Assembly (NCBI GenBank): GCA_012295275.1
Contig: CM022671.1
Span: forward strand, 25,032,822 to 25,096,821
Length of the DNA: 64,000 nt
Source: Chrysomallon squamiferum
Lineage: Eukaryota; Mollusca; Gastropoda; Neomphalida; Peltospiridae
Direction: 5' to 3'
Of this stretch, positions 45,388-59,221 are shown piece after piece. The position numbers and the translations under genes were made by a program. Each line of letters opens with the position of its first letter. The first letter of the stretch is position 1. The notes below the pieces were generated by a model that was given only the letters and a program-made list of their open reading frames with translations, ran no database searches and was not told where the DNA came from.

Positions 45388-46365
45388 ATGTCGATAAACG
45401 TAACCAATTCCTCTGATGTTATATCTAAAGGTATTACTGCAGTGGGCAGTTTTATTATACTGTTTGCATTTTCAACAAGTATCTTCACACTGGTAGTTCT
45501 TGTAAAATCTGCAATGACCTCTGGAGTTACTGGTCTGTTCTTGCTTAACGAAGCTGTGTCAGACCTAATGTTTCAAATAAATACTGTAATGCATTTTATC
45601 AAGTCACAAATGGTCTTCAATTATGCTTTGGTACCTGCCTTAGCATCCGTTAAATGTTTCTCTATGATGGGGTTAAGCATAGTTCTATGTATTGCTATAT
45701 GCAACCCTTTGAAATATCTTGTTTACGTTACAGTGAAGAGAGTGAAGGTATATATTACAGTAATCTGGCTCTGGGTTCCCTTTGTGTTCTGTTACGTTTA
45801 TTTAGAAGGAACATTTTACACGGTGAATGAACATTCGAAGAGACTCGATCCTAACTATACTTCAACGAACTGGTGGGTTGGCGCACTTAACATGACAGGT
45901 AGAGCTGCTATTCCTTTGACTGTGATTACTGTATGTATGATAAAAATAACCAGATATAAAAATGCTGCAATTTTAACTAATTCTAACGTTATGCAACCAA
46001 CAGAAAGCAAAATACGTTTGGCTAATTTCAACACGATCATTTTCATCACGTACGTCTTGACACAGTTGCCATTTCACGTCGTTTACTCCCTTCACATCGT
46101 TGATTCACGAGCAATGATATCAATGATTATCGGGTACTTTTTATGGAACTTGATGAAACCCGTTGGCTACTTAATTCTGATGCGCAATTTCAGATATACC
46201 GCGATGAACATGTGTTGTCATATTTGCATAAAGAAAACAAGCGGTAAAACTACCAAGGATCCTTCAGTGAGAGCCGTGCCGACAGGAAACACAGACAAAC
46301 AACAAAGTACAGAAGTTAGCGTTATAAAAACAACAGATGATTTTCAAATGACAGGAGAAAACTAA
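45388..46365 (+). CDS. Type A seven-TM class A-like receptor 6
   Basis: Intact 325-residue single-exon receptor. TM1 has Ile-Thr-Ala-Val-Gly-Ser-Phe-Ile-Ile, distinct from its sisters. TM2 is Leu-Leu-Asn-Glu-Ala-Val-Ser-Asp-Leu. TM5 and loop 3 (Asn-Met-Thr-Gly-Arg-Ala-Ala-Ile-Pro-Leu-Thr, Asn-Val-Met-Gln-Pro-Thr) are the same as in the broken receptor 2, though other parts differ. The DRY position is Val-Leu-Cys; TM6 Gln-Leu-Pro-Phe-His; TM7 Leu-Trp-Asn-Leu-Met-Lys-Pro-Val-Gly-Tyr. Poly(A) signal AATAAA at 46630-46635. The coding region is fully preserved even though the upstream decamer is deleted. Confidence 0.91.
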   Translation: MSINVTNSSDVISKGITAVGSFIILFAFSTSIFTLVVLVKSAMTSGVTGLFLLNEAVSDLMFQINTVMHFIKSQMVFNYALVPALASVKCFSMMGLSIVLCIAICNPLKYLVYVTVKRVKVYITVIWLWVPFVFCYVYLEGTFYTVNEHSKRLDPNYTSTNWWVGALNMTGRAAIPLTVITVCMIKITRYKNAAILTNSNVMQPTESKIRLANFNTIIFITYVLTQLPFHVVYSLHIVDSRAMISMIIGYFLWNLMKPVGYLILMRNFRYTAMNMCCHICIKKTSGKTTKDPSVRAVPTGNTDKQQSTEVSVIKTTDDFQMTGEN

Positions 46366-46629
46366 TAATTACAGGAGACAATTAAGAAGATGATTTTGTA
46401 GTTTAAATAAAACGGAGAAAAAATAATAGCTACTTTCTTTATATCTTGTTCAATCGATTAGAGAATGTCGTGAAATACTTTCTATATACCCTGGGAATAA
46501 TCTATCAAAAACGAGATATATGAATGACTCAATAGTCGACTGTCTAATGTAGTATGTTCGAGAACACAGGTCTGGAATAATATTTGATGTCTCGGTTGGT
46601 ACTGTATATTTGTTTTAGACAGTTATATT

Positions 46630-46635
46630 AATAAA
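46630..46635 (+). terminator. Poly(A) signal AATAAA, receptor 6
   Basis: AATAAA about 265 nt after the stop, homologous to the receptor 1 signal. Confidence 0.45.
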
Positions 46636-46639
46636 CTAA

Positions 46640-47512
46640 AATATATGAAACGTTTATTATTAGATTACAGTTTTGAATCGTACTGAAATAATGTTTAGTA
46701 TATTGCTAGACTACAGTTTAATTAAACAGTATAAAAGTAACAGAACTACTAAGTAGTTGCAGTAGTGGTAGCAGTGGGATGGCATTTGATATATAATGAT
46801 AACAATAATCATCATCTTCATTATTATCATCATCATCATAATCATCATTATTATTATTATTATTATTACTAGAAATAATACCTGCTGTATTAGCAGTCGC
46901 AACACTTGTAGTAGAAATAGTAGTAGTAGCAGTAGTTGCTGTTGTTGTTGTTTTTATTTTTGTTATTGTTTTAGCAATACTAGCAATAATACTAACATTA
47001 ATATATAACTATATGTTTGTATATGATTATGAATCTGGACTGAAAAATACTTCTTGAAGAGTAGAAATACTATTAAACAGGTGTTAGAAATTCGCATGAG
47101 CCTAATATACAAAAGACATTTAGTAAGAAATATATAGACTTTTCTTTTTTAATTATTTACGTAAATTATTTTCTCTCAGTCCGAGTTTGATTAAAATCTA
47201 AAGCAGAAAAGAAGATTAAAAATATATATATAATATATATTAATATTTTACAGCGTTGTTTGGATAATACTTTTGAATTTAATTTCACATTGACTGTAAT
47301 CCTGAAAGCCATTTTATTAAATATTTTTATTATCGATAAATTTTGTTGTTGTGATGTAGGTTTTTTTTAATTTTTGGAGAGTAAATCCTTTCAAATGGTT
47401 TGTTATATATTTCTAAAAAAAAAATATAAAAAAAATATAAAAAATGTTTACATTTGAAATGATCAGTTTAACTTTTGTGCCGTTTTGGCTCTTTTTTTTT
47501 TTTTTTTAATTT

Positions 47513-47557
<45 letters not shown>

Positions 47558-48689
47558 TTTTTTTAATAATCCATAATCCAAATTAGCTCAATTAATGAAT
47601 TGCGAAAAACTCGTGTTTTATATACTGTTCACAGAACACAGATAAAAAAAAGTAAAGATCCAACATAATTTGAAGTTAGTAATAAATATTTAATAAGAAA
47701 CGTAAAAATAAAATAATAAAACGAAAAAATATTATTATTATTATTATTATTATTGTTATTATTTTTATTATTGTTATTATTATTATTATTGTTATTGTTA
47801 TTATTATTATCTTTCATATATATATATGTCAACAAAGTACTTAAGTTTATATTACCTATATCGAGGATGGAAATCAACATAATATTATTTGGTTTGTGTA
47901 CCAATGAACATAACAACATCGAATTAGCGTTATTATCTACTACGTTGTCATATAATTGTAATAAAATATTATTAATGGTATGAGATTATTCTATTTCATT
48001 TTGTCTGTTTGTTTGTCTTCTTTTTCGCTTAGAATAAAATATTATTAATGCTAAAAAAAAAAATTGACTTTTGTTTTATAATTAGACGTAAAGTTATACA
48101 AAGTTATTATATTTTAACTGTTTAAATAATTTACTTACAGAATCACTACGTTTTAACTCATTTACATTTTTCTACTGACACATTAATGTTGAACATTCAG
48201 TAAAGAGACTCAATTCAGTCTAATTAATTCCTTAAACCTAAATCCCCCTCTTACTTTGATATATGTACACGTATATGTATATGTGTGTGTGTGTTTGTGT
48301 GGTTGTGTGTGTATATGTGTGTTAAGAAAAGACACGATTTTATAAATGTATATACCTTCCATCACAGCCCTTTCACTGTAATTTCCAGTTGCCAAGAGTA
48401 ACGCAGAATTATGATTATTCTTTATATGTATTATATCATAAAATTAATTTAAAAAAAAAAAAAAAACTAATAAATGCAAGTTTCGTACTTAAAAACAAAC
48501 TAAAGTGAATTTAATAAACTTGTATTTATTATTAACAAGGAAATTCTGTTCTTTACAGTTTAAGCTGATTCTACATTCACACACAAACTGCATTATTATT
48601 ATCTGAACTTTTACTTACTGAGCTAAATTAGCAGTCGTGAATATTTGTATTTACAGATCAGGGATATCGAATGTTGACTTCCATCATAC
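46640..48689. repeat. Cassette 3' flank of receptor 6, shortened
   Basis: ATC/ATT triplets at 46815-46868, then TAG/TTG. The conserved block at 47130-47235 lacks the TGCGCACTGCACAAAACAC part. Poly(T) at about 47490-47568, (TTA)n/(TTG)n at 47730-47810, and TG repeats at 48280-48320. The type B fragment expected near 48.6 kb is absent. No gene. Confidence 0.7.
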
Positions 48690-49700
48690 TGAATTCAGAC
48701 CTGTTGGTGCTGGAGTTAAAGGTTCGACAGACAAAGGAGAAAAATGAATGCATTATCGGAATGTTGGTTTTGATCAAATGAATGATACTCTATCTGCCAT
48801 TTGTAGTTGATGCCTCTTTACAGATACTGACTATTACAGTACCTTTTATTTGAAAACGCGTGGTAATTTATAATTCAGAACAAACTAGAGATGAAGCAAT
48901 CATCATTGCATTATCATATCCAAGTGATTACTATTTTACTTTTTAAATTAAAGTGCAGGTATAGGAATGTTGCAAGACGTAATTATGGTTATGAAGCTTT
49001 TATTATACCAGCAGGTAAATTGTCGAAAGAACAGTTGGCGAAAGTTTTGGTGTTGAACATAAAGTAAATATAAAACAGAACCGAAAGAGGATATGGTTAT
49101 TTCATTAATAAGTAATAAATCTATTACAAAATCTAACAGACTGATCAGACCGATCAATGTAATAGTAATGAAGAAATGGTTAATATTTTATTAAAATAAT
49201 GATCCGAAGAATGAAAACAAGGCTAACACGAACTCCAGTTTCAGTTTCTTTGAGTAGTCTGTTATTTGAAAATTAAATCATTTTAACTATTAATTTAAAA
49301 CTCATTCTTACTTCTTCGCCGAGTTATGCTACCTTTTTTCAAAATATTAATCACTAATAATTTCTGATAAGTTTTTTGTTGCTGCTGTTGTTGTTGTTCT
49401 GTACGGAAGAATAATTATGTAATACTTATTAAATCCTACACAGTAAGGTTTTTTAATCTTTTTCATTTGAATTTTATTTATATGTTATTAATCATTTCAG
49501 CTGAATCTTGTCTTTTAATCTTCATTCCAATACAATGTAATAATATTATTTTTTTTGTTCTTGTTTTCATTATAAGTTGTGTTCGGTTTCTTTCCTAATC
49601 TAAAACATTGTAAATTACTTACTTCCTGCTGACTTCTAATGAAACCTTTCTGATTTTTCTTATTAGTATTTGTTAAAGGAAGATTTAATAGTGTCTGTTT
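48690..49700. other. Block shared with 15.3-15.8 kb
   Basis: 48690-49020 and 49650-49680 match 15330-15640 and 15710-15740, the DNA that follows a type B fragment in the earlier cassette. So the cassette end is present though the receptor piece has been lost. No coding frame recognised. Confidence 0.6.
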
Positions 49701-51482
49701 AATTTAATTTATTGACAATATTAGAATTTAAAACAAATATCGTCATTGTAACTTGTTTTGACTGAATCTTGAAAAGCAGCAGAAACATTGTAAAGATATC
49801 GATTATATATATATATATGCGTGTGTGTGTTTGGTGCGTGTCTGTGTGGTATTGAACTGTATCTGTCGTTTCCTCTCTATTTTGAAATTCGTCAACAAAT
49901 TAAATTATTTAACGATACATTAATTAGCATATAATACACGCACATACATGCATATGCAAATGTTTATATTATTTTGTACATTATCAAACAATGTGGACTT
50001 TACAAATAGGCTGTAAGAGTGTTCCTAACACTGATGATAGTTCATCCTATGGTCAGTGAAGTAATTCTGTGTATGCATGAAAGGTAAATGAAGGAATAAG
50101 GGTGAATGACTTTATTTACTCAGATAGTTATCATTTTTCTGTATCTAAAGATATATTGTCACTGACAGTACTGGGATACCCTAGTCTTTGATGACAAAAT
50201 AAAGACACGGACGTAAGCGTAGATATAAAATACCCTTTGTCATTTATTTGTTATATAAACTGTAACAGTAATTCTGAAGGATATATACATATAAGGAAGT
50301 AATTAGACTATAGGGAAAATGTTTACCACACTGCTGAACGTACTACTAATTATATAGACGTTTCAAGATGTAATAATTCCTTAGGCATATAATGATTTTG
50401 TATAATTTTACATCTAATTAAGAATAGTTATTCCAACGAAAAATAAGACAAACAGACAGAAAGAAATCTCACGAAAAATTAGTTTAACAATAAGCACACA
50501 TTCAAGAAACAACATGTGTTAGTGCGCTTTAATCAATGCCTAAATTTCTGCGTTTCACTGTCCATATATTTCCACATAATATCAAAAATCAGATAGTTCA
50601 TAAATTTCCATCGAAACTGACCAACAGCTTCAAACTGAGAATCTGAAGTCTCCAGTTCTTTTAGTCGTCATTTAGAATTGAAGATCTGTCTTCTAGAACA
50701 TAGGTGCCTAAGTTCTCTTATAAAATACTGTGGAAAAGTTGAAACAAAAGGAGAAAATAGCATCAAACACTGAGTAGGTCTTTACTAATTCGATCATTAA
50801 CTGATTACTTGCAAGAGTCGATTAGTTTTCTCTATTATATTCTCAATTACAAAGAAATAAAACAAAATAAAATATTTGTTACATACCTAATGACATTCAG
50901 AGACATTTAATACTGATGACAAAATATTATTAACAAATAAAGGTGTAGGATTAATTAGAAAACATATTAATTTGTCTACACTTCGTTAAAGAAGAGACAA
51001 GATTAAATTCACAGACAGTTATTAACTAAAGTACAAGAACTAATGACTGACATCAAGCTACTAACGAAAATAATGACATATCCACAAATAATTAACCATT
51101 AAAAAAACAAAAACATTATACAGATGAGTCTTTACGTTATATGAATACAGAAGAAGACATTTTACTCTCAGTATCAAGTTGTTATGTGAATCACGTTATT
51201 TGTTAAATATTATTATGTCCAATAAATGAAAAGTTTGATGAGAAAAGTAAAACGTACAAATGCTTTGATCATGTCGCTGTAGCAAAATGAAAACATCAAA
51301 TCGAAGTTGCAACAAAAATGGCTATAATGGTACTTATCATAAAGAGAGACTGAACAGCAAACATAATGATAGGACGTGTCAAGATCAGAAACAAAAAATA
51401 TAACAAGAAAGAAGAACCAACCCATAAGCATTAAACAAAAACCACCACTGCTGACATATCCAATAAACATATGCAGGTTATG
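49701..51482. other. AT-rich spacer, no gene seen
   Basis: Mostly unique DNA with short (TA)/(GT) repeats near 49805-49835, one unit related to the 16.6-kb minisatellite at 50570-50625, and from about 51340 the usual sequence leading into a type A promoter. No type C relic is visible here, unlike in the other cassettes. Confidence 0.55.
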
Positions 51483-51562
51483 TTGTCAATCAAAATTCCA
51501 ATACACAGTTTTAATTTACCTATCTTAACCAATGGGAAGAATGTGAAAGTAAAATATAAAAG
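51483..51562 (+). promoter_or_regulatory. Promoter module of receptor 7
   Basis: TTGTCAATCA at 51483-51492, CCAAT at 51529-51533, TATAAAAG at 51555-51562. Order and spacing follow the other type A genes although the coding sequence is much more diverged. Confidence 0.62.
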
Positions 51563-51941
51563 ATGAAAAAACCTGCGCAGAATCAGTTCTCTCACCGACT
51601 AAGTACTGAGTTACCTGTCTGAATTTCAACTGTGAGAAGATAAGATATGACATAATTCATAGAGGTGTGACCAAAGTGTTATTGTTTTGCAGGAAAATAC
51701 AACAACAAAGAAGTAAAACTGATGTGGATATGAAAAATTCGATTATTTCATAAGAATAATTTTAAGCGTATAATGATTTTTAGAAGATATTTCCCAGAAA
51801 CAAAGGATTTGATATTTTGAAATGCAGGTAGTTATATTTCATCATTGTTTATCTTGTGCTACATCAGTTGCAAATCCTGGAACGTTGATATTTTTATTTT
51901 AAAAAGGCAAGTGATATATTAATTCTGAGCAGGTAACAAGA

Positions 51942-52868
51942 ATGTCGGTGAACGTAACCAATACTTCCGACACTACGCTTAAAGATTTTAGAGTAGCTGG
52001 AGCCTTTGTTCTAATATTTGCATTTATCAACAACATCTTCATACTGGTAGTTCTTGTAAAATCTGCGATGACCTCTGGCGTTACTGGTCTGTTCTTGCTT
52101 AACGAAGTTGTATCAGACATAATCTTGCAAGTCGATACAGTACTGAATTTCGTCGTCACTATCATCAAGACAAATCTTATATTAACATCGGCTTTGATGT
52201 CAGCTTTAGCATCCGTTAAATGTTTTTCTGTAATGGGATTAAGTGTAATCCTGTGTATTGCTATATGCAACCCTTTGAAATATATAGTTTACGTTACTGT
52301 GAAGAGAGTGAAGATATATATGACAGTAATCTGGCTTTGGGTTCCCTTGGTGTTGTGTTATGTTTATTTAGAAGGAACATTTTTCACGGTGAATGAACAA
52401 TCCAACAGAGTCGATCCTAACTACACTTCAACGAACTGGTGGGTTGGGGCTCTTAACATAATAATTGCAATTGTTATTCCATTGACTGTAATTACTGTAT
52501 GCATGGTAAAAATAACCAAACATCAAAAAGCTTCTGTCTTGAACAATTCTGTCATTAACAGTGCAAGAGATGGAAAGATTCGCTTGGCGAATTTGAACAC
52601 GATTATTTTCATTTTGTTCATCTTGACACAGTTACCATTTCACGTCGTTTACTCACTTCATATCGTGGATCCACTCATACTGATATTAATGCTAATCATC
52701 TACCTTTGCTACAACTCCACGAAGCTCTTTGCTTATTTATTTCTGATGCGCAATTTCAGATATACCGCGATGAACATGTGTTGTCATGTTTGCATAAAGA
52801 AAAAAGGCGTGAAAACTACCAAGGTTCCTTCGGTGAAAAACCGTGCCACTGGAAACACAGACGTATAA
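51942..52868 (+). CDS. Type A seven-TM receptor 7, divergent
   Basis: Intact single-exon ORF of 308 residues, the most diverged type A member. TM1 retains Asn-Asn-Ile-Phe, so the class A Asn1.50 lost in receptors 1-6 is present, as in the 59222 gene. Loop 1 is four residues longer. The DRY position is Ile-Leu-Cys. TM6 keeps Gln-Leu-Pro-Phe-His. TM7 reads Tyr-Asn-Ser-Thr-Lys-Leu-Phe-Ala-Tyr, like types B and 62547 but with the TM7 proline replaced by Asn. ECL2 keeps Asn-Tyr-Thr and Trp-Trp-Val-Gly. The tail is cut short: a deletion after Asn-Thr-Asp shifts the frame into a stop, while DNA homologous to the missing tail continues to 52905. Confidence 0.9.
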   Translation: MSVNVTNTSDTTLKDFRVAGAFVLIFAFINNIFILVVLVKSAMTSGVTGLFLLNEVVSDIILQVDTVLNFVVTIIKTNLILTSALMSALASVKCFSVMGLSVILCIAICNPLKYIVYVTVKRVKIYMTVIWLWVPLVLCYVYLEGTFFTVNEQSNRVDPNYTSTNWWVGALNIIIAIVIPLTVITVCMVKITKHQKASVLNNSVINSARDGKIRLANLNTIIFILFILTQLPFHVVYSLHIVDPLILILMLIIYLCYNSTKLFAYLFLMRNFRYTAMNMCCHVCIKKKGVKTTKVPSVKNRATGNTDV

Positions 52869-53650
52869 AACAAAAAACGATCTTCAAGTGAGAGGAGAAG
52901 ACTAATAATTACAGGAGGAAATTATGAAGATAATTCTGTTATTATAATGGAGCTGTGAGGAACGTTGACCTTCTCTGTTATCATTTTCAGTACGAATCAG
53001 GAATAAACAGCATTGCAAATAATGCAGTTCGATCAATGTGAAAAGAGCAATTATATTCGAATAACAGAACAGATCATTGTCAAATGTAATTAATATGAAA
53101 AGCAAGGCCTGAACTATGTATATGTTTTGGTAGTGTTTGTGTTTTAGATAGAGATATTAATAAATTAATATATGTTGTACCTTTTATGCGTTAAATTAAT
53201 GCTTGGACATTTATCATTATGATCATGCAGCATCTACATCTGCATCATTATTATTTTTGTTATCATCGTTGTTATTGTTGTTATGAATATTATTGTTATT
53301 ATTATTATTAAATTAGTAGTAAGAATTCTGTTAATGCATTATTATCGGTTTATTATCATTTCCGTTCTTCCTACGTTAGCTCTTAGAATATCGAGAAATT
53401 ACACATATCGTTGCTAATTCATATTTGCATTGAATAGCGGTAATAGTAGTAATAGTAACAACAATAATAATAGTAATTATTATTAGTAGTAGTAGTAGTA
53501 GTAGTACTAACAGTATATATCTATATGTTTGCATTTGATTAAGACTCTGCACTAAAAATATAATTCGTGAACTATAGAAATGTGAAATATTTGTAAAATA
53601 TTGCGTAAGCCTAATTTATGAAAAATGTTCTGCGCAGGTAGTACAAAACA
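52869..53650. other. 3' flank of receptor 7
   Basis: A poly(A) signal AATAAA at 53159-53164 sits at the usual homologous place. TTA/TAG triplets lie at 53275-53310 and 53480-53510, and a degenerate version of the conserved TGCGCA block at 53570-53650. Cassette similarity fades out here. No gene. Confidence 0.6.
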
Positions 53651-54101
53651 GAGAATATTCAAATCCCAATATCTACACTTCCAGTGCCAGGTTTCCCAGG
53701 AAAACCCCCAGATGCACGCAAAAATGTCGAAAGACAAATAAATGTTGACTGCCATCGATTTACTGAGCAAGGTTTTTTTCTAAGTTTGTCTTCATGGTCG
53801 AACGCTAACATCACCCGCCTTCAGATTAGACTCTACACTGAACCTTACACTGATCACTTCCATTTAACCTGCAGTATTTTTATTTACTATCCGAACCTCC
53901 ATAACACAAAAATGTAAATAAAATAAATAAATAATATATACGTATACGTGTACATATACACATATTTGTATCACTTAAATATGATTTACGTTAAAATAAA
54001 AACCGATAAAAAAAAAAAAAAATTGATGAAAAATAATAATTAAGTAATGAAATGGTTTGGTAATATTCTGGTAATCCCGTCACTATAAACGAAAAAAAAA
54101 C
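53651..54101. other. Unique island with unassigned ORF
   Basis: 53660-53890 is less AT-rich than its surroundings and shares nothing with the cassettes. A 77-residue ORF (53684-53917, +) starts Met-Pro-Gly-Phe-Pro-Gly-Lys-Pro-Pro; a minus-strand frame overlaps it. I do not recognise either. It could be a transposon scrap or an exon remnant. Confidence 0.35.
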
Positions 54102-54254
54102 ATCCATCTTGTCAGTGCCATGACTCTGTAAGACTTTCAGTGCTTTGCTGTTGACTCTGATTGCTTTGTTCTCCTTGGCAGTTTTCACTGCCCATTTCTA
54201 AGCTTCTTTCTCCAAGTCTGGCTTAACATTATTTTCAGCAATCATTTTACTGCA
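54102..54254 (-). pseudogene. Exon-like coding relic, function unknown
   Basis: The minus strand reads from a CTTCTTTCAG acceptor-like sequence (ending at 54255) into about 50 codons of Lys/Glu/Ala-rich helical sequence, with one in-frame TAG at 54198-54200 and no other stop to 54102. Composition is clearly protein-like against the AT-rich background. I do not recognise the family. Probably a degraded exon or retrocopy fragment. Confidence 0.4.
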
Positions 54255-56680
<2,426 letters not shown>

Positions 56681-56687
56681 TGTTGTT

Positions 56688-56883
56688 AATAAACAAATAA
56701 TTATACACAGTAATTAATAATTATTATAATAAAAAAATAAAAAGCAATATAAAAAATCATCGAAGAGCAACATTTTGTAATAAATAAATAAATGAATAAA
56801 TAATGTTCAACTGCGCATAATGCATTTAAAGACTGATCCACTTATTGCTATGATTATTATTATTATTATTATTATTATTGTTA

Positions 56884-56917
<34 letters not shown>

Positions 56918-57607
56918 TATTATTATTATTATTATTATTATTGTTGTTGCTGTTGTTGTTGTTGTTGCTATTATTATTATTATTAGTTTATTTCAGTGAG
57001 TATTCTGGAATAGCTGTACATGCATACATTCTCGCTTTTTGAATCCTGCTTAATCTTGAAATTGATGATAGCGTAACGTCAATATCGTCATCATTTACAA
57101 TTTTATAATTATGTATAATTTAAATGTCACAATAATATTTCTAAATGATATTTAATTCACCATTTTGCCTTCCCATCTTGCCATCTGTTGTTAATAAACA
57201 AATAATTATACACAGTAATTAATAATTATTAAAATAAAAAAATAAAAAGCAATACAAAAATATCATCGAAGAGCAACATTTTGTAATAAATAAATAATGT
57301 TTAACTGCGCATAATGCATTTAAAGACTGATCCACTTATTGCTATGATTATTATTATTATCATTATTATTATTATTATTATTGTTATTGTTGTTGTTGTT
57401 GCTATGATTATTATTATTAGTTTATTTCAGTGAGTATTCTGGAATAGCTGTACATGTATACATTCTCGCTTTTTGAATCCTGCTTAATCTTGAAATTGAT
57501 GATAGCGTAACGTCAATATCGTCATCATTTACAATTTTATAATTATATATAATTTAAATGTCACAATAATATTTCTAAATGATATTTATTTCACCATCTT
57601 GCCTTCC
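56688..57607. repeat. Tandem direct duplication, ~0.45 kb unit
   Basis: 56688-57175 and 57183-57607 are two near-identical copies. Both start ATCTGTTGTTAATAAAC, both contain (TTA)n/(TTG)n of different length, and both end in CACCAT..TTGCCTTCCCA. The difference in length is mainly in the triplet tract (56850-56985 versus 57345-57415). Confidence 0.85.
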
Positions 57608-58146
57608 CAAAGAAAAGAATATTTAAAAACGTATTTTTATCAATCTTGTGTTTTTAGTTTCAACATATTTTTTTCTAAATCATAAATAAATAAATTAAGC
57701 GGTCTTTTTCTTTCACTTTCTAATTCTTTCTACATTTCTATCTCGCTCTCTCTAGCTCTCTCTCTCACACACACACAAACAAACACAAAAACACACAAAT
57801 ACCCTTAGAACAAAAATGGAAGACTGTAGAAGGAAAATCAAATAACTAACCCGTTAAAATAAACTTAAAGAGACGTTATTTGAATTCAGAGAATTCAGAA
57901 ATATTTCGGACACACTGAAAACGGCCTGGTGATATGCCACTAAGAATTATTATTTTTATCACTGACCAATAAACAATTAAACTTATTATTAATGGATAAA
58001 AAAAATATATGTCAGCAAAAGAAATGAAGAAAAACAAAACTTTATTTTTATATGCAGGCATTAGTCTACACACACACTCCTCAGTATTTTAGTTTAAGTC
58101 ATCTAATGTATGTGTGTGTTTGTTTGCATGTTACTGTTTACGCATT
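57608..58146. other. AT-rich spacer
   Basis: TC/CA dinucleotide stretch at 57738-57795; otherwise unique AT-rich DNA. No gene recognised. Confidence 0.6.
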
Positions 58147-58204
58147 ATATGTGTTAATGTTTTCAGTATGTATATATATATATACTGAAAACGTTAACAC
58201 ATAT
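58147..58204. repeat. Perfect-looking hairpin around (TA)n
   Basis: Arms of about 22 nt (ATATGTGTTAATGTTTTCAG and its complement, one mismatch) flank a short alternating TA loop. As RNA it would fold into a 58-nt hairpin. Adjacent TATG and (TG)n repeats extend to about 58285. Confidence 0.7.
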
Positions 58205-58244
58205 GTAAGTATGTATGTTTAGATGTATGCATGTATGTATGGTG

Positions 58245-58275
<31 letters not shown>

Positions 58276-59221
58276 TTATGTATGTATGTGTTAATTGGGG
58301 TCCTACTGTATATGGTTTAAATTGACACGAAGATACTAAGTAAATATTTCTTTACTTCTTAAAACACATACGTATAATTTATATAGATGTAGTACAGTCG
58401 TTTTTACTATAAATAATAGCAAAGTTCTTGTTTCTTTTTATTTTATTTCATTTATTTTTTAATGTTTTTATTGTTGTTGTTTTTGTTTTGTTTTATTTGA
58501 AAATATTTTTCTATCTTCGTCTTACAACAGAAAGACCATGGTTTGAAAATATGAAACGTAATAATGTGCAATAGTGTTTTCTAACTATAATCTGCTAAAC
58601 CTTTAAAATGTGCTATAATTCACTCTGTGATATCAAACGAAAATGTTTTCTTCGACTTTTTTTTATCTATTTACAAACTAAAATCAATTAATTATCTTCT
58701 GTTTCTCCATCAGAATGAAAAATGTCCAGATTGCATGTTAAATATGAATTTTCTTATTCCGGCTAGAAACAGAAGCCAAAATTTACAAACTACTCTGCTA
58801 GTTCATTATCTTAATTTATGCTAACTAACTGGAGGACTGCTATTTCTTAAGAAATTCAAACTAAGTACGATAAAGTAATTATATATTGCCCGCTAAAGTA
58901 GATTTGTTAATATTCATTATCCGAGTGACAGAACACAAAACAACAAGTATTCTTCATTGCTGCAAGTAAACTAATAGAAAAGTTTATGTGGTTTTTTGAA
59001 GAACTATAGTAGAAAAAACAAAACAATACTAGACTCGACAGAAAGCAGTAATCGTTTTCTCAGTTGTCTAAAAGAGGAATTTATTAATAATTATTCAGAC
59101 TGGAAAAAGTCGGCGAAGTTTGAGTTCTATGATTTGATTATTTTGAACTGAGGAACAAATTTAAATAGTTCACAGAGTGAATTTCATCATTAATTCTACA
59201 AAAACGACTTGAAAATAAATA
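58205..59221. other. Upstream region of type B receptor
   Basis: (TG)n at 58252-58274, then AT-rich unique DNA. I cannot find the decamer/CCAAT/TATAAAAG module of the other genes here, so this gene either has a different promoter or a distant first exon. The leader near 59040-59080 contains TTTTCTCAG, a possible splice acceptor. Confidence 0.5.
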
